From contig CAYOFH010000158.1 of NCBI GenBank assembly GCA_964403175.1, forward strand, positions 1 through 7,581: 7,581 nt of DNA, in the 5' to 3' direction. Made by a program: the position numbers and the translations under genes. Positions 1-4,933 of this stretch are shown in pieces; the first letter of the stretch is position 1; each line of letters opens with the position of its first letter. The notes under the pieces are model-generated. The model had not been told where the DNA came from. It was given only the letters and a program-made list of their open reading frames with translations, and searched no databases. Source of the DNA: Marinilabilia sp964403175. GTDB lineage: Bacteria; Bacteroidota; Bacteroidia; Bacteroidales; Marinilabiliaceae.

Positions 1-74
1 GCGACAAACAGCCCGTTACCTCTTCTTCCAATGAACCAAAAGGGTCTGACGAAGAAACTAAAAAAGAAGAGTAG
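1..74 (+). CDS. rpsB: 30S ribosomal protein S2, C-terminal tail (partial)
   Basis: Only the last 23 codons lie in the window, in the frame starting at base 3 and ending with TAG at 72-74. The peptide is hydrophilic and of low complexity, starting DKQPVTSSS and ending DEETKKEE. Bacteroidota S2 proteins often carry a charged, poorly conserved C-terminal extension like this after the conserved core. The tail has no diagnostic motif, so the name rests mainly on position: rpsB immediately precedes tsf in most bacteria, and the gap to tsf here is 65 bases on the same strand. S2 is a small-subunit ribosomal protein that helps dock S1 and mRNA. Another gene with an acidic tail is possible but less likely. 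Confidence 0.75.
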   Translation, partial: DKQPVTSSSNEPKGSDEETKKEE

Positions 75-82
75 TATTGTTT

Positions 83-112
83 GAGAGGTTCACCAAAAAA
101 GCGAACCTGCTC
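83..112 (+). promoter_or_regulatory. Hairpin in the rpsB-tsf spacer
   Basis: AGGTTC (86-91) pairs perfectly with GAACCT (103-108) around an 11-base A-rich loop. GAG (83-85) can extend the stem with CTC (110-112) if G109 is bulged out. No T-run follows, so it is not a standard intrinsic terminator. It sits just after the rpsB stop and ends about 27 bases before tsf. It could act as a partial attenuator or an RNA-processing or stability element adjusting Tsf relative to S2. That role is inference; only the pairing is seen. Confidence 0.4.
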
Positions 113-139
113 TTATTAATAACCTAAAATTGATATATC

Positions 140-967
140 ATGGCTATTACTGCTGCTGATGTAAGTAAACTCAGAAAAATGACCGGCGCCGGCATGATGG
201 ATTGCAAAAAGGCTCTTCAGGCAGCCGACGGCGACTTCGATAAAGCTGTTGAAGAAATTCGTAAAAAAGGTATGGCTGTTGCCAATAAGCGAGCTGACCG
301 TGAAGCTACTGAAGGAGTGGTGCTTTCAAAAGTAACCGATGATCAGAAAAAAGGTGCATTGGTTGTTTTGAATTGCGAAACTGATTTCGTAGCTAAAAAC
401 GAAAGCTTTGTGGCTCTCGCCCAGTCAATCCTGGATCTGGGTCTGGCCCAAGGTGCTAAAAACCTTGAGGAGCTCCTTGATCTGGAACTTGACGGTGTAC
501 CCGTGAAAGATGTGATTACTGAGCAGATTGGTGTGATCGGTGAGAAACTGGAACTTGCTGCTTTTGACGTTGTCGAGGCTGAAAAAGTTGTTGCTTACAT
601 TCACCCCGGAAATAAACTGGCTACTCTTGTTGGATTTAACAAGGCAGATGTGGATGACCAAATGGCAAGAGATGTTGCTATGCAGGTAGCTGCGATGTCT
701 CCTGTAGCCATTGATAAAGATTCAGTTCCTCAGGATGTTATCGAAAAAGAACTGGAGATTGGCAAAGAAATGGCCCGTAACGAAGGCAAACCCGAAGAAA
801 TGCTTGAGAAAATTGCTCAGGGTCGTCTGGGTAAATTCTTTAAAGAGAGTACTTTGTTGCAGCAGGCTTTTGTGAAAGACAATAAATTGTCGATTCTGCA
901 ATACTTGCAGAGCGCAAACAAAGATTTGACTGTTACAGCATTTGAGCGTTATTCTTTGAGTAATTAA
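140..967 (+). CDS. tsf: Translation elongation factor Ts
   Basis: EF-Ts is the cytosolic nucleotide-exchange factor that removes GDP from EF-Tu so it can bind GTP and aminoacyl-tRNA again. The 275 residues are a normal length for the bacterial factor (E. coli 283). The N-terminal UBA-like module (about residues 4-40) carries the family signature TGAGMMDCKKAL at 15-26. The core contains the EF-Tu-contacting TDFVAKN motif at 81-87, preceded by cysteine 79. A second core subdomain has YIHPGNKLATLVGF around 153-166 and MQVAAMSP at 181-188. The C-terminal part ends with a LLQQAFVKDNK segment typical of the family. The ATG at 140 gives the canonical MAITAADV start, with no Shine-Dalgarno sequence. 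It follows rpsB by 65 bases, so both are probably one transcript, ended by the terminator at 998-1025. Nothing is missing or unusual. Confidence 0.98.
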   Translation: MAITAADVSKLRKMTGAGMMDCKKALQAADGDFDKAVEEIRKKGMAVANKRADREATEGVVLSKVTDDQKKGALVVLNCETDFVAKNESFVALAQSILDLGLAQGAKNLEELLDLELDGVPVKDVITEQIGVIGEKLELAAFDVVEAEKVVAYIHPGNKLATLVGFNKADVDDQMARDVAMQVAAMSPVAIDKDSVPQDVIEKELEIGKEMARNEGKPEEMLEKIAQGRLGKFFKESTLLQQAFVKDNKLSILQYLQSANKDLTVTAFERYSLSN

Positions 968-997
968 TATTTGCACATTTTTTTGTAAAATATAAGG

Positions 998-1025
998 CCC
1001 GGTCATTTTGTGACCGGGTTTTTTT
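998..1025 (+). terminator. Intrinsic terminator after tsf
   Basis: A perfect 8-bp stem, CCCGGTCA (998-1005) with TGACCGGG (1011-1018), encloses a five-base loop TTTTG. Seven T residues follow at 1019-1025. It lies 30 bases past the tsf stop, so it should end the rpsB-tsf transcript and uncouple it from pyrH. The minus-strand reading has only a weak T-run (TTATATTTTA), so minus-strand activity would be poor. Confidence 0.93.
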
Positions 1026-1031
1026 GTTACA

Positions 1032-1259
1032 CTATTTGGCAATTATACTCCCGTTCTTCCCGAAATATACTGTTATTGCCATCCCTGTGAGGCATATAAT
1101 CAGGAGAAGCCATCTATTCTTTTATCTGATAACAAACCGAACTTCAAATTCATGTTTTATTAGCTCTATGGATTTTCTGTAATGATATTTACAATTAACT
1201 ACCGGATAGCCACTGATGATTTTAAACAAAAGATTAGTCGGTTTCAAATAATTATTATA
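1032..1259 (-). pseudogene. Possible decayed small membrane protein gene
   Basis: Read on the minus strand, the frame is open from 1259 down to a TAG at 1032-1034, except for one in-frame TAA at 1122-1124. The upstream part includes a varied peptide, KSIELIKHEFEVRFVIR. Directly after the stop come RWLLLIICLTGMAITVYFG and KNGSIIAK, which read like a single membrane segment with a basic tail. The frame upstream of 1259 closes with a TAA at 1260-1262, and there is no good start codon or promoter. It could be the remnant of a small membrane protein or simply a chance frame in AT-rich DNA. I favour neither strongly. Confidence 0.15.
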
Positions 1260-1294
1260 TTATCCCAAAACCTGTTGAATAATTACAGACTTCG

Positions 1295-1324
1295 TTTTAG
1301 GCTCCCAAATAATTTGTAATTTAG
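1295..1324 (+). promoter_or_regulatory. Candidate pyrH promoter
   Basis: TAATTTAG at 1317-1324 differs from the Bacteroidota -7 consensus TAnnTTTG at one position. A T-rich TTTT at 1295-1298 lies 18 bases upstream, in the place of the -33 TTTG. Transcription would start near 1330 and give pyrH a leader of roughly 70 bases. A 17-base copy of this region (1308-1324), with one mismatch, lies in front of the gene at 2606 (2568-2584). This supports a real element, though the match is imperfect. Confidence 0.4.
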
Positions 1325-1401
1325 CATCCAGGTATCAATAAACTTAAACCTTCTCTTCCGGCATTTTATCGTTTCCGGGAGAATTATGATGTAATTAAAC
1401 C

Positions 1402-2106
1402 ATGCAATACAAAAGAATTCTACTTAAACTTTCCGGAGAGTCGCTTATGGGCGAACAAGGTCATGGCATTGATTCAACCCGGCTGAACGATTATTCGGAA
1501 CAAATCAGTGAGCTTATTAATAATGGTGTGCAGGTGGCAATTGTAGTAGGAGGTGGAAATATCTTTCGTGGCCTGAGCGGGGCTGCTCAGGGATTTGATC
1601 GTTACAAAGGAGATCAAATGGGAATGCTGGCAACTGTAATTAACAGTCTGGCTCTTGCCTCGGCTTTAGATGCTCTTGGTACCCGTGCCAGGGTTATGAC
1701 GTCTATCAGAATGGAACCGGTAGGTGAACTTTACACTCAACCTATCGCGATGGATGCTTTAAATAAAGGGGAAGTAGTAATAATCTCCGGTGGGACAGGA
1801 AATCCGTATTTTACCACTGATACAGCTTCGGCTCTGCGTGGAATTGAGGTAAAGGCTGATGTGATGCTAAAAGGAACCCGGGTGGATGGAGTATATACTG
1901 CCGATCCTGAAAAAGATCCTTCCGCAAAGAAATTCGATACTATTTCTTTTGATGAGGTTTACAATCGTGGACTTAAAGTAATGGATCTTACTGCCACCAC
2001 CATGTGTAAGGAAAATGGTTTACCTGTCATGGTTTTTAACATGGACAAGAAAGGTAACCTTCTGAAAGTGATGAAAGGAGAAAGTATTGGTACTCTTGTA
2101 AAATAA
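1402..2106 (+). CDS. pyrH: UMP kinase (uridylate kinase)
   Basis: Bacterial UMP kinase phosphorylates UMP to UDP with ATP in the cytosol, feeding UTP and CTP synthesis. It is a hexamer of the amino-acid kinase fold. The 234 residues match the usual 235-245. In order, the sequence shows the N-terminal KLSGESL (9-15) with lysine 9, the glycine-rich GGGNIFRG (50-57) and DQMGMLAT (71-78). RMEPVGE (103-109) follows, then the acceptor-site GGTGNPYFTTD (130-140). The nucleotide-binding stretch KGTRVDGVYTADPEKDP spans 157-173. All are intact. The ATG at 1402 gives the family-typical MQYKRILLKLSG start. The gene has its own upstream space and candidate promoter. In many bacteria frr follows pyrH; here the next gene is on the opposite strand. 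UMP kinases are commonly inhibited by UTP and often activated by GTP, which the sequence alone cannot test. Confidence 0.98.
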   Translation: MQYKRILLKLSGESLMGEQGHGIDSTRLNDYSEQISELINNGVQVAIVVGGGNIFRGLSGAAQGFDRYKGDQMGMLATVINSLALASALDALGTRARVMTSIRMEPVGELYTQPIAMDALNKGEVVIISGGTGNPYFTTDTASALRGIEVKADVMLKGTRVDGVYTADPEKDPSAKKFDTISFDEVYNRGLKVMDLTATTMCKENGLPVMVFNMDKKGNLLKVMKGESIGTLVK

Positions 2107-2107
2107 G

Positions 2108-2141
2108 AAAAAATACAGCGTAGAAGTATCTTTCTGCCGCT
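2108..2141 (-). terminator. Probable terminator for the minus-strand gene at 2176-2556
   Basis: On the minus strand, AGCG pairs with CGCT (plus-strand 2138-2141 with 2117-2120). After a small internal loop, AGAA pairs with TTCT (2132-2135 with 2122-2125). This is followed by a run of six U (2108-2113) and further U-rich sequence reaching the end of pyrH. The stem is interrupted and not very GC-rich, so efficiency may be moderate. In the plus direction the same hairpin lacks a good T-run, so termination of pyrH is not clearly explained. Confidence 0.45.
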
Positions 2142-2175
2142 TGGCTATTTGGTGGTAATTTGTTTGTGGGGGAGG

Positions 2176-2556
2176 TCAGGCCCTTTGTTTTCTTAAAATA
2201 TCCAAAGCTTGTTCTCTTACATCCGGAGGCAGCTTTATACCACGGGCCATCAAACTTCGCAGCCAGCCACTGATTTCATTTTGCTGCAAGGTTGAGATTA
2301 CTTCCCGGAATTCATTGGTTTCCTCACAAGTATATTGATCAGGACTTTTTCCCTTAAACACATCAAGTTCCTCATCGTTATAATATATAATATCTCCATG
2401 GGTGTGTGCCAGAAGAGATTCTTTGTCACACACTTCATGAGCACCACAGCAATCCGACGGGGGAGCTTCTTTTGCAGACTCTCCGGATGAAGTTAATTTA
2501 CTGACAACCAGGGCGATTGTCAGTGCTAAAGAAATACTTATTAGTAAAATCCACAT
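2176..2556 (-). CDS. Small membrane-anchored cysteine-containing protein, conserved in Bacteroidota
   Basis: This 126-residue protein begins with a hydrophobic stretch (about residues 2-19, from WILLISISLALTIALVV), best read as one N-terminal membrane anchor. A soluble domain follows. It carries a CC-x2-H-x2-C cluster (C36, C37, H40, C43), then H51, H53 and C77, which could bind metal or form disulfides. The middle is acidic (YYNDEELDVFKG, 58-69). The C-terminal half (about 82-125) is predicted helical, with GWLRSLMARGIKLPPDVREQALDIL. From memory, similar short proteins with the same order (anchor, DCCGxHEVC, DEELD, GW-RSL) occur widely in Bacteroidota as hypothetical proteins. I know of no established function. 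The ATG at 2556 is the only plausible start, since a TAA lies in frame at 2566-2568. The promoter is so close that the mRNA may have almost no leader. It converges on pyrH. Confidence 0.88.
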   Translation of the reverse strand: MWILLISISLALTIALVVSKLTSSGESAKEAPPSDCCGAHEVCDKESLLAHTHGDIIYYNDEELDVFKGKSPDQYTCEETNEFREVISTLQQNEISGWLRSLMARGIKLPPDVREQALDILRKQRA

Positions 2557-2560
2557 GGCA

Positions 2561-2590
2561 CAAAATTAATAAATTGTAATTTAGTGCAAA
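2561..2590 (-). promoter_or_regulatory. Promoter of the minus-strand gene at 2176-2556
   Basis: On the minus strand, TAATTTTG (plus-strand 2561-2568) matches the Bacteroidota -7 consensus TAnnTTTG exactly. TTTG (2587-2590) lies 18 bases upstream as the -33 element. Only four bases (TGCC) separate the -7 box from the ATG at 2556. Transcription should therefore begin at or within a few bases of the start codon, which implies a leaderless or nearly leaderless mRNA. Confidence 0.65.
2568..2584 (+). promoter_or_regulatory. Candidate promoter of the gene at 2606
   Basis: TAATTTAG at 2577-2584 is one base off the Bacteroidota -7 consensus. It is the end of a 17-base segment matching the pyrH upstream region (1308-1324) at 16 positions. 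No convincing -33 element is visible. The box lies between the -7 and -33 elements of the opposing promoter (2561-2590), so the two promoters overlap face to face. The leader would be about 15 bases. Confidence 0.35.
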
Positions 2591-2605
2591 ACAGATAAAC
2601 AGGAT

Positions 2606-2986
2606 ATGGGTAAAAATAAAGTAATGAATGATGAGGAGTTACACTTTCTTGGAATTAAGGTTGTTTACAAAGACCTTATAGATAAAGGTTATGAAGTGTT
2701 GAATGTAAGGAGGGAAAAGGATGTGGATCCTCAGATTCTTGCACGCAGGGAGGATAGTCTGCTTTTCATTGTGGTTCGCACTGCCAGATTTCCTGATATG
2801 GGTGTCCTGAAGCCACGAACAGCTGCCCGTGTTGGAATGCATGCAAAGAAACACAATGCTGTATGCTATTTTGCCAGTGTGGGAATTGCTAATGCGGATG
2901 GGGATAATGATGAAGAAATGGGAAAACCCATGGTCGATGGTGAGTATTTTATAAATTATAAAGGATTGCAACCTTTTCCACAATAA
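2606..2986 (+). CDS. Hypothetical protein, possible degenerate UPF0102/YraN-like nuclease fold
   Basis: This 126-residue cytosolic protein has no signal peptide or membrane segment. I do not recognise a named family with confidence. The segment GYEVLNVRREKDVDPQILARREDSLLFIVVRTA (28-60, split here as GYEVLNVRREK, DVDPQILARRED and SLLFIVVRTA) resembles the UPF0102/YraN core pattern G-(Y/W)-x-I-L...G-E-I-D-L-I-A...F-V-E-V-K-T-R. Length is also similar (YraN is about 120-130). If that alignment holds, the nuclease residues have been replaced: E by D41, D by Q43, E by V56 and K by R58, so the protein would be catalytically dead. Downstream, AARVGMHAKKHNAVCYFASVGIANAD (about 73-98) fits the helix-strand part of such a fold, and the end (GEYFINYKGLQPF) looks conserved. 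An alternative ATG at 2624 (residue 7) is possible. The gene is divergent from the small membrane protein. The fold assignment is inference from pattern only. Confidence 0.85.
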   Translation: MGKNKVMNDEELHFLGIKVVYKDLIDKGYEVLNVRREKDVDPQILARREDSLLFIVVRTARFPDMGVLKPRTAARVGMHAKKHNAVCYFASVGIANADGDNDEEMGKPMVDGEYFINYKGLQPFPQ

Positions 2987-3096
2987 AAGCAACTCATAAC
3001 AGTTAATTAAATTCCTGAAAATGATTAAGGTTTGATGTTTTAGAATTTTCCTGATACCAGTACGAAAACCAGAATATCAAAGTTATTTAAGTCTAT

Positions 3097-3104
3097 TCTT
3101 TTTG
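3097..3104 (+). promoter_or_regulatory. Weak candidate promoter for the 3189-4510 unit
   Basis: TCTTTTTG at 3097-3104, followed by CACC, matches the Bacteroidota -7 consensus except at its second base. The TTTGCACC context is common around start sites in this phylum. No good -33 TTTG lies 18-21 bases upstream. It would give a leader of about 80 bases. The rest of the 2987-3188 gap shows only AT-rich sequence, with a 6-bp inverted repeat GAAAAT/ATTTTC at 3017-3022 and 3045-3050. Confidence 0.28.
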
Positions 3105-3188
3105 CACCTCAGTCATAAACAACCGGCTGTTAATTAATAACTTCGAAATCATTTAATTATACATAAAAAAACGGTCTATTGTAAACTT

Positions 3189-3887
3189 ATGAAGTCATTT
3201 AATTTTCATACAATATGGAAAAAATACGGAAATTTGATCCTTGGAGGTTTGTTTTTTCTGTTTTTGATCAGTTATTGTAATCAGCAAAGAAGTCCCCAAT
3301 CATTGCCATCTGACGTAAATGATGAAGAACAAATTTTTTCTGATTCAACACAGGAGAACGTAAAAAAGCTACCGGATTATGAAGAATTGATGCGTCGGCG
3401 TCAGCCTCAGGAACCCCGGGGGCCGGGAAGTTTTTTTACAATGTTTTTGTTGCTGATGTTTTCTTTCGGATTGGTATGGTTATTTCAGCAACAACGGGTT
3501 AGGAATTATATTCGTCAGCTGTTGCCCGGCAGGGTGTTGTTTTTTGTGACCCCCAAAAGAGATTCCGTTACAGGTCGCAGACTATTGAGGATTTCAATTG
3601 TTAATAAAACAGATGACAGCTTAACATTTCTTCCTCCTAATCTGATTTTCCGTAAATGGGGAAAAGAACGAAAATTCCGTTTAAAAGGGAGCAATCAGGA
3701 CGATATGTTTCCACTGACATTAACGCCTGGAACAAGTCATCATGTGGTGCTTGACCTGGAGCAGTTCTATGAAAAAATTCCCGGTTTGAAGAACAGCGAT
3801 CGGGTAGGGGCATCAGTTGAAACAACAGGACAAAAAGAGTACCGTGCTTTTGCCTGGCCTCAGTGGTTGAGCCGGGTTTTTCAATAA
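3189..3887 (+). CDS. Unrecognised two-pass membrane protein preceding a TlpA-like oxidoreductase
   Basis: I do not recognise this 232-residue protein. It has a short basic N-terminus, a first membrane segment at about 14-30 (GNLILGGLFFLFLIS), and a 50-residue polar, proline-containing loop (31-80). The second segment is at about 81-100 (SFFTMFLLLMFSFGLVWLF). A strongly basic stretch follows directly (QQQRVRNYIRQ, about 100-110). By the positive-inside rule both ends would be cytoplasmic and the loop periplasmic. The C-terminal 120 residues alternate hydrophobic and polar positions (RRLLRISIVNKTDDSLTFLPP, split as RRLLRISIV and NKTDDSLTFLPP), suggesting a beta-sandwich. Cysteine 30 is not in a lipobox because tyrosine precedes it, so it is probably not a lipoprotein. 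The next gene starts 26 bases downstream on the same strand, so the two are probably co-transcribed and may act together. Confidence 0.85.
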   Translation: MKSFNFHTIWKKYGNLILGGLFFLFLISYCNQQRSPQSLPSDVNDEEQIFSDSTQENVKKLPDYEELMRRRQPQEPRGPGSFFTMFLLLMFSFGLVWLFQQQRVRNYIRQLLPGRVLFFVTPKRDSVTGRRLLRISIVNKTDDSLTFLPPNLIFRKWGKERKFRLKGSNQDDMFPLTLTPGTSHHVVLDLEQFYEKIPGLKNSDRVGASVETTGQKEYRAFAWPQWLSRVFQ

Positions 3888-3913
3888 CAATGTAAAACTA
3901 TTCAGAAGAGTTT

Positions 3914-4510
3914 ATGATGATAAAGAAATTCTGGGGAAAGTACAGCAGAAAAAAGCGATGGTGGACTATTACTCTTGATTTTGTTTTTGCGGCATTGCTT
4001 ATATCTATGTTGTTTCCTGCAACCCGAAAGCCATTGTCGGCATTTCTGATCAGGCAAACGTTATTTTCTCCTTCGGAAACTGAGAATATCGTTTATCTGT
4101 CGGTTGACGAATGGTCAATGAGGTTGAATTCGAATGCAGATGGAAAGGATATCATTCTTGGAGATTTTAAGGGAAAGCCGGTGTTTCTGAACTTCTGGGC
4201 TACCTGGTGTCCTCCCTGCATTGCCGAGATGCCTTCTATTAAGGAGTTGTATAACGAATATAAGGATGATGTTGCTTTTGTCCTTGTTAGTAATGAATCT
4301 ACTGAAGTGGTTAATAGTTTTTTTGAAAAGCATGATTACTCTTTTCCCGTGTATTCACTTAGTGGAGATGTTCCTGCAATTTTTGAAACTTCCACTATTC
4401 CTGCTACTTACCTGATCGGAACAAAGGGGCGGTTATTGATTAGCAAAACTGGGGCCGCCAAATGGGATTCAGGAAAAATGAAATCGTTACTTGATAAACA
4501 TATAGAGTAA
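3914..4510 (+). CDS. Membrane-anchored TlpA/ResA-type thiol-disulfide oxidoreductase
   Basis: This is a thioredoxin-fold protein held in the inner membrane with its active site facing the periplasm. Such proteins reduce or exchange disulfides, often for cytochrome c maturation or envelope protein quality control. The 198 residues show a basic N-terminus (KKFWGKYSRKKR, 4-15) and one membrane segment at about 17-35. A short linker leads into the thioredoxin domain (about 60-196). It contains GKPVFLNFWATWCPPC (87-102) with active-site cysteines C99 and C102, and the cis-proline loop TIPATYLIG (161-169, P163). The CPPC motif is typical of TlpA and ResA. An extra region before the active site (SVDEWSMRLN...GKDIILGDFKG) matches the family's N-terminal strand pair. 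Starts at 3914 and 3917 are equivalent. It follows an unrecognised membrane protein by 26 bases. The substrate cannot be told: no cytochrome gene lies nearby. Confidence 0.93.
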   Translation: MMIKKFWGKYSRKKRWWTITLDFVFAALLISMLFPATRKPLSAFLIRQTLFSPSETENIVYLSVDEWSMRLNSNADGKDIILGDFKGKPVFLNFWATWCPPCIAEMPSIKELYNEYKDDVAFVLVSNESTEVVNSFFEKHDYSFPVYSLSGDVPAIFETSTIPATYLIGTKGRLLISKTGAAKWDSGKMKSLLDKHIE

Positions 4511-4578
4511 TGGATGATATCAGGAATAGAAAGAGTTAATGATTACAGCTCCAGACATCTCTAATATTTTGCAATGAA

Positions 4579-4620
4579 GTGTCATTGAAAATAGCTGTCT
4601 CTTTCAAAATGTTATGACAC
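4579..4620. repeat. Interrupted inverted repeat
   Basis: GTGTCAT (4579-4585) is the exact reverse complement of ATGACAC (4614-4620). Inside it, TGAAA (4586-4590) pairs with TTTCA (4602-4606), leaving AAATGTT unpaired on one side. Together this gives 12 base pairs around an 11-base loop. No T-run follows, so it is not an intrinsic terminator. It starts 68 bases after the TlpA-like stop. Confidence 0.5.
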
Positions 4621-4660
4621 AACCTGCCGGTACCCATGCCATGGAGGCAATTTGAATAAC

Positions 4661-4678
4661 CCCGAGTTCAAGCTCGGG
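4661..4678. repeat. Perfect GC-rich hairpin
   Basis: CCCGAG (4661-4666) pairs with CTCGGG (4673-4678) around the six-base loop TTCAAG. AATTGAGAG follows rather than a T-run, so it is not a standard terminator. It could stabilise the 3' end of the upstream transcript or be part of a small RNA. Confidence 0.55.
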
Positions 4679-4802
4679 AATTGAGAGAGAAATGAATCAT
4701 ATCCCGAATTGGGGGCAACTATTAATTTGCTGAATTACATTATTTTTTTGTACGAACCTAGTGAAACAAGTTCAAATTTTTAACCAGGCATCAATGATTA
4801 AT

Positions 4803-4834
4803 AAAAAAAAAGCGGTATAAAACCGCTTTTTTTT
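4803..4834. terminator. Bidirectional intrinsic terminator
   Basis: AGCGGT (4811-4816) pairs with ACCGCT (4822-4827) around ATAAA. The stem is flanked by A residues (4803-4810) and T residues (4828-4834) that extend the pairing and provide a U-run in both directions. It should end transcripts from the TlpA-like unit on the plus strand and from the outer-membrane protein gene on the minus strand (stop at 4934-4936). Confidence 0.92.
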
Positions 4835-4933
4835 ATGTGCGTTTTGTTAAAAATAATATTTTGAAGCTTTTGAGAGAGTTGTCTTAAATATTATGTCTGA
4901 AAAACCAATAATCTGTTTGTTTTTGCAGCGGTC

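Larger units (their letters stand above)
968..1401. other. Gene-poor gap between tsf and pyrH
   Basis: This 434-base gap holds the tsf terminator (998-1025), a candidate pyrH promoter (1295-1324) and a possible decayed minus-strand frame (1032-1259). No RNA gene was recognised. Just before pyrH, two CCGG tetranucleotides flank a 13-base spacer (about 1358-1378). A GGGAG at 1377-1381 precedes a tiny ATG-ATG-TAA frame at 1386-1394. The gap is AT-rich compared with the flanking genes. Confidence 0.6.
4511..4933. other. Structured convergent gap between the TlpA-like gene and the outer-membrane protein gene
   Basis: No convincing gene lies in these 423 bases. The gap holds an interrupted inverted repeat (4579-4620), a 4-bp hairpin TGCC/GGCA (4637-4640 with 4646-4649), a perfect GC-rich hairpin (4661-4678), a near-palindrome CCCGAATTGGGG (4703-4714) and a bidirectional terminator (4803-4834). 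The terminator lies almost 300 bases past the TlpA-like stop, so a long structured 3' UTR or an independent small RNA could occupy the space. From 4835 to 4933 I see nothing distinctive. Confidence 0.55.

Noticed and set aside
722..1042. Minus-strand open frame of 106 codons opposite the end of tsf
   Set aside because: It lies antisense to the conserved tsf coding sequence, runs through the tsf terminator and resembles no known protein. The frame is a by-product of tsf codon use.
2639..2992. Minus-strand open frame of 117 codons opposite the gene at 2606
   Set aside because: The plus-strand protein looks better conserved and has a candidate promoter. The antisense peptide is rich in H, I and F, with no recognisable pattern.
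3264..3281. Lipoprotein signal around cysteine 30 of the protein at 3189
   Set aside because: The residue before the cysteine is tyrosine, not glycine, alanine or serine, so the lipobox is not met. The segment is better read as a membrane helix.
4221..4415. Second plus-strand open frame inside the TlpA-like gene
   Set aside because: It is an out-of-frame reading within a clearly conserved thioredoxin domain, leucine-rich by frame shift, with no start signal of its own.
4661..4714. Repeated CCCGA/TCGGG/AATTG pieces as ends of an insertion sequence
   Set aside because: There is no transposase fragment, no flanking target duplication and no longer matching ends. A hairpin plus a near-palindrome explains the pattern.
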